A stretch of 64,000 nucleotides of DNA from Lonicera japonica (lineage: Eukaryota; Streptophyta; Magnoliopsida; Dipsacales; Caprifoliaceae): positions 23,995,017 to 24,059,016 of the forward strand of contig CM038466.1 of NCBI GenBank assembly GCA_021464415.1. The letters run 5' to 3'. The position numbers were made by a program, and so were the translations under genes. The notes under the pieces were generated by a model that saw nothing but the letters and a program-made list of their open reading frames with translations, had not been told where the DNA came from and did not search any database. Each line of letters opens with the position of its first letter. Within the stretch, counting starts at the first letter, position 1. Shown here one piece after another: positions 10,196 through 22,919 of this stretch.

Positions 10196-12536
10196 TCACA
10201 AGGTTCGCGGATCATGTTCAGCAGATCTTAGCACTTCTTTGGCCATAGAAGAAAATGATTGGGCCGTGTTTTGCATCTCTGCTGTTTTCATGTTGATGCC
10301 CTGCAAAAATCAACCAAAATCACAAGTAATTGTGACAGGAAATCCAACTGTTTCTTTGCTTCTAGGGTTCTAAAAGAATACACAAAAAGAAAAGGCCAGA
10401 TAAGGAGAAAGTGACAATTTTCTAGGATACCTGCAACTTCTTCCAATTCTCATTCAGTTTACTTTCCGCCATTTTTGCAGCACTCGTTGCCTGCACCCAA
10501 AGAGTGGAACAGATAAATATTTACATTTCTACTTTAATTTGTCAGGATAATACTGAAAGTTTCAACGCATGAAGGTACAGATCTTGTTCAAAGACATGAT
10601 AAAAGTATATGCGGAGATTAAATATGAATATAGAATCACCAAAGGCTGCTCTTATAAAGAGCTGATAATGGACTGTAACAGCGTTTAAATTTCAAGTATT
10701 AAAAACCATAAACAATATGTTAAGTGATTGGGAGTTCAATTTCGACCTGTTCGTAGAAAGAAAGATGGCAGTGTCGAAGATAGGAGTGAAAAATATATTG
10801 GAAGCATACTTACTCCAGACAAAGTGAATCCATATTTTTTCTTAATTTGATCTACTGTGCCAGCCTTCTGGTCAACTTGAGGCTCTTCCTTAACAGGAGC
10901 TTTCTCATTTTTGACTTTCGTCTGTTTGAATTTACCTGTAGATTGATATTTTTATCAAAAGTTTATACACTTAATTTTCTTTTATCACTATACTCCAGAT
11001 TCCAGAACTTATGCAGTACACTTGAGAGTTGGAAAGGAAGCTGTGTTTCTACAGAATGGATATGGCAATGGTAAATAAATATTGGTAGAAATATACCAAT
11101 TGCCAATAAGGGTCTTTGACCAATTGGACTAACCTTTAAATGCATTGAATTTACTCGTCAGTTTCTGTTTGTTTAGGGCTTCCACCATAGAATTCCCTTT
11201 TGGTTTCTCTCCAGGATCTTCGATATCAATATCATCTTTAAAAAGAAAGAAAATAAAGAAGTTAATTCAATATCTGCTAAAATGTGGAAACAAGAGTAGA
11301 GGTCTGGTGGGCGGACGTAAATACCTATATCAAGTTCAACCTCATCTTCATCCATGGTGTAGTTTTCTTGGCAATCTGGCTCCAATGGAAAATTAGCAAC
11401 TGAAAATATCGTTGACAGTTCTTCGATACCTCGTCTAACATCTTCAGCATCTGTTATATGGTCAGGCTTTGCTTTACTTCCTTTTATATCTTTAATTACT
11501 GAACTAAACAAACCCTACAATAGTTCAATTTTTAAGTGTCATTACCGTCAAAAAGATCGAGGTTGCACATAATTCACATTTAACAGTAAGTACCTTCTTC
11601 TTTTCTTTTTGGACAACAGTTTCAGAAGTCAATCCTTGTGAAACAATCAGATCTTTCTTGTACACTTGGCTAGCCGAGTCCAAATGCCTAAGATGGAGGA
11701 AAACAAAAAGAAGCAACACAGTGAAAAACAAAGATTCGAGTCCAAATGCCAAAGTGGGTTAGCCCAGTTGGGGAGGCACCCACTCGGACCTGGGATTGGC
11801 GTGGGGTGGGGTGGGGTAATAAAAAATAAAATGAAAACCAAAGATTTAATTTTTGGCCAAAATCAACAGTAGCAGTGCAAATGAAGTCAGTCTAGTTTCA
11901 CCTGAGATCTAAGTTCAGATATCCAATTACGAAGGATAAATTTTTTTATGTTATTACCTATAGATTTCCTTTTGGAGTAAAACTGAGATAAAAAAGACTT
12001 CTTGATCCCCATTCACCTATAACAAGGAATATTTAACAATCCTCATCAACGATTGAACACTATAATCTCGTTAAGTATGCTATATAATTCAAAAGTAGAC
12101 TGTTTTACCATCATAATTTCTCCGTTCCTCGATGAACTTACTGAACTATCAGAAATTGAGGTCTGTTTTGAGGATGAAAATGTGAGACCTCTGATTGAAG
12201 TTTCCCTCAAAAGGGACAACTCTGGCAAGGATCTGAAATTCCATTAAGTTTGGGGTGAGGAAAGCATTACGTACGAATAACCAAGTGAAACATTTATGTA
12301 TATAATTAATTTTACATTTATATATAATTAATTTTGGCAATTAAATTGATTATTGCCACCACCTGATCTCGATTTTTCCGCTTGAGAAGAGCAGTACAAG
12401 ACCAGCATTATCAGGATTGTAGAACATTGATGCCCAGCAACAAGAAGAGGAATGAAACTTCTTTTTGTAGTATACCTTCTTCACGCCCTGAACAAAAAAA
12501 GGAAACGTATATATGGCATCAACAATAGCTGTTTTT

Positions 12537-12575
<39 letters not shown>

Positions 12576-15500
12576 TAAGAGTCCATTTCTCCTTTTCTGG
12601 ATGTCCCAAATTAGGACTCCACTTTCCCTTTTAGGACATAAGCAAAATACCAAATCTAACGATGGTAAACAAACTCTATTCTTAACCATTTATTAGGTTG
12701 AAAGTAGTGCATCCTTAAAACGTGTGGAACTCAAGCATGGACTCGTGAGGGAGTATCACAAGTGCCTGTATAAACTGAAACTCTTCTGACCTGAACTACA
12801 TGCACCAAAGAATAGACATAAGCAGCTTTCTCAGAACAAAGTAGTAATAATTGCTTTGGTGTGGCTTCGCCAAGAGAGTTTCCCTTACTGAAATCTGGCC
12901 CCTCGGAACCATTAGATCCTCTGCCTGATGCATCATTTCCATCTGTAACACAGAGTGATGATTTTCTCTGTAAATTTACTGACATCCCCAACTATAATTC
13001 ACAAAGAAATTACGCTTGGTTTCGGTTGGGTTCATTCTTTGGGTTTTTCTTGGAATCCTAAATTCCCGTTCACTCAATATTCCAACATTTGATTGGATTT
13101 TAGGAATCTAGGATTCGTAAGAAAGGAGGATTCCCAGGTAACCATTCCCTTTTTGTCTCTGACAGAATTAGACACATTTTTCATAAATAACCATAAACTT
13201 TAGTTTGCATACTAATAGGGTAACTAATTTTAATTAATTTATATTTAATACTATATGAGGAAAGGAGAGTTTCAGTCTTAACCAAACATTGACAAAGGAA
13301 TCTCTAGCACAAAGAGCTTTCCTGGAATCTAAAATGCCAAATTTGACTAAAACTCGAACAAAATGAGCCCATGTTAATTATTGCATATGGACAATTTGAA
13401 AACCTGAAGAGTGGATATTATTACCCAAAATTTGCATGAGTAGAGCTTTGGAGGGCTTCTTAGGATGAACCATGTTAGGATTTACTGTATTTCCTGTATC
13501 AATCTCAAGTGCCAAAACTGAGGAGTCCTTTGTTGCCACAACTAAAACATTCTTCTCAAACCCATGGTAGCTGCAGGTTTCGAAGCTTAGAGAGATGACA
13601 GCAGCACACAGTACACTTGCAATGGGCTTCTGATATAATAAATTGCCCCCTTCCGTTTCGACCAGTGATACCTGCACAAAAGTTTTAACACTTGTTAGAC
13701 GTGTTAAGACTTCAAGTAAACAAAATCTGGATCAACAATGAAAGACACACTTTCTTGCGTATCCCAAATTAAGAGATATTTCTAAGGTCAAGGTACAAAA
13801 TCTCCGGGATGGCTAATAAAGTCTTATTCTTGTCCATCAATTATGTTGAAATTAGCGTACTATTAGAATGGTGAAAGTGGAATAGCGACTCTTACAATAG
13901 TACAGAGTATTTAGTAAAATTCTATAATAGTCAAATGGAACGCTCAGACTAGTGAAGAGCATAATGGTCCACACAATATATCTACCCCCCAAACAAAAGA
14001 AGGAAGACGAAAGCAAGCACACAACGGTCCTGTAATGGCCTAATGGGACTCCCTGAGTATAACTTAATACCAAGTTTCTCAATGCCCAAATTCAAGCCCA
14101 GTACCTTTGTCAAAACTGTTATTAAGTAAACTGTGTCTCCACTCATGATTGTTTTAACATTCCTTGCAAGCATGATCAATTAATATATGAAGCTATTAAG
14201 CTAATAATCTATGTTCTTAACTCACAGTGCCCTTTTTTAGCCTGTCAAATTGTATAGGCTGTATACTAGATTATCAAAGGAACCTGATCCGGATCATGGA
14301 AACAGCACTACGGAAGTTATTTAATACAGAAAGAAAAATAAATAGTGAAGACAGAAAAATCATACATATCCTTGATCCGATCCAATGGCAAGATGCTTTA
14401 AACTGTGGCTTGTGTTTATGGAAAGCACTGCTCCATTAACCTTTACAAGTTTAAGGCTACTGATGATGTGACTGGTTCCTTTCTTCGAGCTTCCTGGAAA
14501 TACAGATATACACGATATTAAAACATTCAATTAGAAGAAGCGTTCAAGTACTTGATAAAACCACTCAATTGTTTCCTAATTACAATTTTCCTTTTGTATA
14601 TAATTAGAATTTATGAAATAGAACAGCCTCTTTCTCAAATGCAAAAATGCACTACAACCAGCAAAATCAAAGTAGAGTTGCAACTAGGTGAAAAGGATAA
14701 ACATTAAATGGTCATAAAGGTAATAATACTTTATACTTCATACCCTGTAAGGACAGAAAACTGCTCTCGGTCGTAAATGGCTCGGGTTTAAATTTGTATA
14801 TCCTAACCTGCAAAATATAAAATAGTAATAAGCTGCACCAATTTAAAGCTTCACACAAGAACGCTATCATGTTTCTCGAAATTTCAATTTTTTGAGATAC
14901 TTAACCATTCCAACTTTATCTCCAGAAATGAGGAGCCGTGAGTTGCTATCAAAATATAATGCTGTCAAAGGTACGCCACTTAATGAACCATCATCCTCGC
15001 TCTGAAACGTAAGCAGAGTAAAATAAGCACACGCAGAAACTGACTTATAAACACTGATAAACTGAATTTTTTTTCGAGTATTTTGACCCTAACCTAATAT
15101 TGTACAAAATTCCTAATTGCTTCAATGCCCAATGGTGCACTGTTAGCAAGCTCCAATATATTTATTTAAATTCGATGATCTTTTCCTTTATACTCATTTA
15201 AGAGATGCTCTTCTGTTTCTACTCGTTTTCCTCTACATAATAATACAATAAATAGAAAACGAGGAAAGGAACTCTGCGGCCTACTGTCATTCAATGGGAA
15301 TAAAGATGATATGTGTGAGAAAATGGCAATCACCAAGTAAGGCAAGTCTGCAAAGTTACCTGTTGTATTAATGTTATAAGAGGGAGGAAAAGTGGGCATG
15401 ATACATCCCAGAAGTTTATGGCTCCATTACTGTGCCCCGTTATGTACAAGTTCTTATATTTCGAAAAGCCACTACAGTGGGTTGAGTTCAAGCAGCTCCT

Positions 15501-18500
15501 ATCTTTTTGTCTCTCAAATGCAAAAAGTGCAGGAACATTTTTTGCCATCAGAACATACTCCTACACAAACAGGGTAATTCCGGTCTTGTAGCTGTTAAGA
15601 ATGATCACACAGGGTGTGTTGATAAAAAACGTTGGAAAAATGAGTGAAAACAATACTGATTTTTATGAGAAATTGAAGAAAGAGATGCGCGATCTAGTGA
15701 ATTGTTATATTCTTTTTTGGGTTTTCCGTGGAATAAAGTTCTCTGTGGCGGTGGGTAAGACATATTTTCCATGGAAATTAAGGAAAAGATGGAGAACATC
15801 TCACCAAATTACTTGTCTCTTTTTCCATCTTCTCAAAAACATTAGTCGTGTTTTCAATTATTTTCCAACTTTATTATCAAACTGACCCATATAGTATGAC
15901 AAGGTAATGATGTAATGAATATGTATAATTAAACATACCTCATCAGTTGAACATAACGAATATGGATTGTCTGTTATGAGTTTTGCTACAGTGATGCTTG
16001 AATCAACAAAGGGCAGCTTGATCATTACCTCCTTTGGGAGTGATGGTGGGGTCCTAGATTGGCACTGTAATAGGTATTTTTCAATCGAGCAGTCATCATA
16101 AGCATAAACATGACCTGATTTTCCGATCAGAAGAAGATAATCTTGTTTATGCTTGCTTTGTTCATTGGCGCTTGAAATGATCTCTATGTCAACACAAGCT
16201 TCCGGTGGATGAAGTCCAAGCTTAGCTGTCCGAGATTCAACATGCTCATTAATTAAAACTACCTGGCACATAAATGAAATCATGTTTCCTAAGTTTTTAG
16301 CATAAAAAAATGGATAAATATTTAATTCAAAATGACATTAAGCTCTAAGGCAATTCCCATATTGACTGCTGCAACCATTCAAAACATAAAAAATCTACAC
16401 CCGATTTTGTGCGATTAACGGAACATTGAATTTGTAATGTAGAAGTGCATTAAAAAATTAGAAACAGAAACTAAGCTATAGGTTGTAGAAGAATGTGAAT
16501 AACAATAACAAAACAAGTCCAAAATACCTGTAACAAGTTCGTAGATGAGAAGTCAGACGAGCCAAGTACATATAAACGGCTGGCTTTCCCATCGGCATAA
16601 GCCCACTTCAGTAAGGCAATAGGGGTTTTGTCCAACTTATATCCGAGATTGAGCTTACAGAGAGGAGCACTTTGAGTGGCACATGATTCTTTATCTGTGG
16701 TTAATTCACTTTTTAAATTTGAGGCAGATGGGATGCTCCAGATAAAAATCTCCCCATTGCTGTATCCAATGACTACTTTACTTCCAAAAGGGCAAGCCCA
16801 ACATGCAGCTGTTACTTTCTTCGTCTCATGAGTTACTGATTGCAATACATTTCCACCGGTTGTGAAGACAGCTTTGCTATCTTGAATTGACCATAATGTA
16901 ATAAAACCATCTCTATAAATTATAAGAACCCTGCATCAAAAATGAAATCCCAAGAGAAACATGTGATTAGGACATAAATGAAATCAAAGCAAATACATCT
17001 GATGAATAAGGTAACCAGAAGGCAGTTGGCACCAGCAATACACAGACCATGTATATAGTGAGTTAAATAATAGTATCATGTCACTATTTGTCCTTTTGCA
17101 CTGAGACCTCGAGAAGCAAAAGCAAAAATAGGAAGTCTCATTCTGGGGAAAGACTACCTCTTACTTTCAGCTGCTGGTTGAGGCAATACATACATTACAG
17201 CTGTATCACCAGGACCTTCGGTTGATATCCCTAAATGAGGTTAACAAATTCATCAAGTGAACATGAGCAAAATGTACAATACATAATAGAGGGAAAGAAA
17301 AGGATAGTGAAACAAAAAGTACTTCAGTTAGCTAGTAGCCTAGTACAATTCAAGATACTTTTCTAGATAATCATATCAGACACTTGGTGAGTCCCACTCT
17401 TTTAGTTTCAGTTTCATGCTTCCTGTCCCTCCCAGTCTACAATTGATAGCATATTAGATCTATAGGTTTCATTGAGGCTCGAGCCACTTGCATAAATCCC
17501 TCAACATAATAATTTCAATAAGAAATTAATCCATTCTTTTTAAAGGGCACCTCTGGATAACAAAAGAAAGTCACATTCACATATCCATCAATATCATGTG
17601 TACCATTCTTATCATAAATGCTTAAACCTATGTATTTACAAATTTTCTCCATTTAACACAAAGGTATGCTTCATTATCCATAAGGAGACCCCCAAGTATG
17701 TGCATGTTTATTATCTTGGTAAGATCCAAACTAATCTAACACAAACCCATTCCCCACTACAGTTAAGGCCTAATGTCTATGGTAACAAAAAGTTTTTAAA
17801 ATAAGATGGCAAAATGTGGATGTAAGCAATAGCACACAAAACGAGAACGCTACTCACCATGTGATGCTGAACATGGTATTCGGTATTTCATTTGTACTAT
17901 ATTACATAGTTCTTCATCAAGCTTCAAAACTGATATATTACCAAGACAATCTCCAACATACCTGCCAAGAGAGATAACATCCATAATACACATGGTTTCA
18001 GAACTTAATTCATATACACCTATATTCAGTCTATAATAATAATAATAATTAAAAAAAAATAAAAGAAAAGAAGACAAACTCTTACATGTAAAGAGTACGT
18101 GGTACAACCATAAAAGAGGTGATTTCTTCCTTAAAAACATGCACATCACACAAGAAGTTCTTGTTCACATCCCAAACCTACACATAATTGCCTTTCAACA
18201 AATCAATAGAAATAGGGAAAACTTACAAATGCAGAAACAGTTACAGTCTGACATTTAGTTCCGTCATCTCAACAACTTAATGACTACTCTTTTATCAAGC
18301 AAAGGAAACAAATATGCCAATATGGGAAAACCTTGTAACTTTATCAATTTGTCCTCTCAAACAACTTGCCTCAATATGGTTATTGACATTTATGTTTAGA
18401 AGGATGCCTTGGTTCTCGATAAACTGTAACACAAAACAACCATCAATAACTTCAGTTATCAAAAACTTCTAATTTCTAATAAACCAGAAAAAGGTAAAGA

Positions 18501-21500
18501 GAGATGTTACAGCAACATATTCTTTGCATCAAGATTAATCTGTCACACTGTATAGAAGCGGAGAAGAGTTTGGAAAGAAAATTCAGGGGGGACAAATACC
18601 TGCAAAAACTTGCTTGATAGTGTCTCAGGAGACTCCAGTAGAGCTTGAGTGTTGTCTTTTCCAAATAATTTGATCCGACCATCTCTATGAAAACAACAGA
18701 TCAACTTAACCAATTCAAGCCAACTTTTAAGTTAGGGGACATATACACTTTTGAGGAAGGTTAATGAATGTCTTAATAAAACCTCACTAATTTTTTCAAA
18801 TAACCTGGACACGAAACAGTTTGTCAACTCTCATAACAGCTGATCTCACCCGAAGACTAAAATGCAATTTCGATGGCAGACGTCTCTAGGTGAGATGCAG
18901 AACATGGCACCAGGTAAAGTGATTGGACTAAATATAACAGCAACAGAGCAGTGCATGCATGAGCGAGGGGAGCACCTGCCAAAGTTTATTCGGCGTATTT
19001 TTGTTTTCATTTGTTAATCTTATGTTATTATAATTGCTTTTGTCTGATTTAAGTGTTTTAACTGAGATTTATTTACATTTCTAATTTTTATTTCGGTTCC
19101 TAATTAGAGTAGGGTTCTTTCTCCAAGGACACTGTTAATATAAATAAAAGCTCAAGCAGTTAAGTAGTGGGCCAAAAATGCACATCATACTCTTCAACAT
19201 TCCCTGCTTGCATGTGGTGAGACAAACCAAAGTGCAACAAGTGCACGAGCAATATTGATGCAAAAATGCAAAGGGGGAAATAAATGCAAATGCCAGGACA
19301 CGAACCTGAGACCTTGCAGACGACTTGAGCTCCGATACCATGTTAAGAACCATTTGGCCCAAAAGCTAAAGCTGTTAAGTAGTGGGCCAACAATGCATAT
19401 CATGCTGTTCAACATCCCCCCTCACATACGACCCCTGCTTGCACGTGGTGAGACAAACCAAAGTGCACCAAGTGGACGTGCAATACTAATGCAAATGCAA
19501 AGGGGGAAATAAATGCAAACGCTAGGACTCAAACTTGAGACCTTGCGGAAAACCTGAGCTCGGATACCGTGCTATGAACCATATGCCCCAAAAGCTTAAG
19601 CTAAAAAAAGCTTAAGCTGTTAAGTAGTGGGCCAACAATGCAAATCATGCTCTTCAACATTTTATAGTCTAAAAGTTTAACCCTTTGTTTGATTTTTAGA
19701 ATTGCTCCTAGTATCTCTATTCAATATTATTTATTTTTCCATCAATTTTTTTTGTGCATCAATTAATCATGCGGACAAAAAACCAGCAGATAGTGGAAAT
19801 CAAGGCTTGTGCTGACACAGACAAGCAGATCACTGAACTAGAAGCCAAGATAGCAACCAATCATGATCCCTTGTCCTCAGCCTGATTGGCCCTTGCCCCA
19901 AAAGGGATACAATTTTTTACACGAGACTCAATTGGTTAACGTGACATACCTGAGGCCATTATTATATTGGAGGAGTTCTTGGAGAAATAGACCCTAGTCC
20001 TACTACGGAACTTGAATTGGAGTAAAGGGATTGGTACTGTTAGGACTCCTAATTTTACTAATGTTAGTTCTTCTGTGGGTATACTATGGTCTCATACGTT
20101 ACTTGAATTAGTTCCTCTGTGTGTGTACCAGAGTCTCACATGTTACTTGAATCAGAGTAACGTGACAATCCCTTTACTCTGATTCAAGTTGACAATGCCA
20201 TTGGTATGGATAAACGGTAGGAGGAAGTAAATTCCTACTACCTTCAGTCTTCTCATATATCCACTTCATCTGCTTTTCATACCATCTTTTCTCCGTACTA
20301 ACGGAATTGCTGACTTGGGCACCCTTCAAATGTCAATTTGCAACATTTAGTTCCTTCATTGTCTTCCTATTCTAATTTAATTGTGAAACTTATGAATTGA
20401 GCAAACACTGCTGAGCCTCTTTTAAACTTAGGCCTGATGAACCTTGTTTAAAACCCTTTAAGCTGGTTCATTCTGATGTTTGGGTATCAGCTAGAACCAC
20501 CGGTTTATGCCGAGCTAATTAATTTATCTCTTTCATTGATGATTATTCTCGTTTAACATGGTTATATATTCTTAAAAACCATTCTCAAGTTTTTGATGTG
20601 TTTTAAGTCTTTTTATGCTGAAATCACAAATCATTTTGATGCTAAATTAAAAATATTTCGAACTGCTAATGCCCGTGAATATACTAAGGCTTCCTTTCAA
20701 CATTTCCTTGAGTAGGAGGGTATCACTCATCAAACATCGTGTGTTGATACATCTGAACAAAATGGAACCGCTGAAAGGAAGAACGGACCTATTCTTATTA
20801 TCGCTTGTGCCCTTACGCTTCACATGAATGTACCTAAACATTTCTGGGTGAATGCAGTTCTTACTGTCGCATACCTATTAAACCGAACACCATTTCGGGT
20901 TCTTAAAGGCAAATTTTCAAGTAATGTTTCCAGACAAAGAACCTTTTCCCCTTCCTCTTAAAGTGTTTGGGTGTGTCTCTTTTGTATGTAATTTAAATTC
21001 TAATCGTGATAAACTCAATCCACGAGCATTCAAATGTAATCTTTCTTGGCTATTCCCGTACTCAAAAAGGGTATCACTGTTATAGTCCTACCTTGCAAAA
21101 ACATTTTGTAAGGGCTGATGTCAATTTCTTTGAAGATATCCCTTATTATTCTTAGGAGAATCGTCACTTAAAGGATATGTGTCCTCGAAAGCGGTTCGCC
21201 CTAATCCTGTCATTACCTTCCCTTCCTATCTGAAGGTTTATACTCGTAAACGCTACAGAACTAGTCCACTTCATCCCACTACAAATGAGACTCCACACAA
21301 TCCAACAACTGATCTAATTGAGAACCCTTCACATTTAAATACGTTAAAATCACCCAAAGGGATTAAGAACACTAGATAAAAATCCACGAAGGGATGCAAT
21401 TAACTCGAAATGAAACTGCTCACATAGAGGCCTAGGGAGTTTTTGGAGAAAAATAAACTTTACTCTTACCAAGAAAGCATAATAGAAATTAAAAGGAACT

Positions 21501-22888
21501 AAATCTTTTAAAACACTGCCTAATCTAGGATTCTAGTAGAAGGAAAGCAATTAAAATAAATTACATAAATAAAAGACCTAATTTTATCTCAGGCAGACAC
21601 CCATTCCCTCTCCGTCATAGTTTGCTTAGCAGCCTCAGTCACGTAACTTGAAAAAAATGCTGAGAACGTTCACATTGACAGGGGGAGGTAGCGCCATGAA
21701 GATTACGATTGTAAAGGTATCTCAAAATGTTAGAAAATGTCGAATATAAACTGTTTCCCGTACTATAGAAGTTAAAATTTTTACTCAAAACACTTTATAC
21801 TAAGAACATATGATAGCCAAAACTTTTTGTAGACAAGACGTATTAGATTAATTCAATTAAAGTCTAACTTGAAGTGGGAGCAAAAACTTACTTGGTGGAA
21901 ACAGCAATAATCTTTTGAAAGGAATCGTAAGCCAACAAGATAGATCCTGCTGGGACCCCATAATGGAAAACCAGGCGTGGGTTTACATCATCAGACTTCA
22001 ATCCATCTGAATTTCCTCCTGACTGCAAACAAACATCAACACAAGTTGTAGCATGAAAAATAATAACCAACAACTATACGCGAATTACACAATTTAACCC
22101 AAGGTTAATCATGCTGTTATTTGACTAAATGAGGAAGCCACCTTTCACTTTGCACTTCAGTCCCTTCGCAAGTATCAACAAACATGAATAATATGATTCT
22201 TTATTCTATACCACTTTACTTGTTTTATAAAATAAATAAACAAATTAATTAGAACTTCAAAACCAATTACTTCTTTAGCCTATGAAAACCATGAATCAGA
22301 GCTACTTTCTCATGATTTCTCTCTCATACACTGGTTTGGATTGCAAAGTAGTCCTTTCAGAGTGGCTTAGACTTAGTTTCTCCAATTTCATGTTCTAATC
22401 ATTTCTAATGAATACAAAATTCAAAGTTTCCATGTCACTTGGTTTTATATAACTTCTAGAACTAAATTCACTTTCAAAAACAGATAAGAAACTCTGCTCA
22501 TTTTTATTAGGAATCTATGAAAAGAAACATTGTGGTTTGGTTTCAAACTAAGAGGATAAGCAGTTAAGCACATAGATATCTTAGAGTCCACAATTTCATT
22601 TTAACTTAAATAAGAGAATGAAGACTAGTCCACCGTTTTAAAGCTAGTATCTAACTATGAATATATGACTACTTTTGAGACTAATGGATATGACTTTCTT
22701 CATGACTCTCTAGTACACGTTAATGAACAATATAATACAATAGCTATTGTTTCTTACCATCCAACGCACACTTGTCCTTTTTTTTAGTAGAATTTCCGAA
22801 TTGCCGCACTTGCATCAAGTCTCATCCCCATTATGTGCTTTGCAGCGAGAGAAGAAATAATTTTATTGATCCCTCCCTCCCCCCTCGC

Positions 22889-22919
<31 letters not shown>

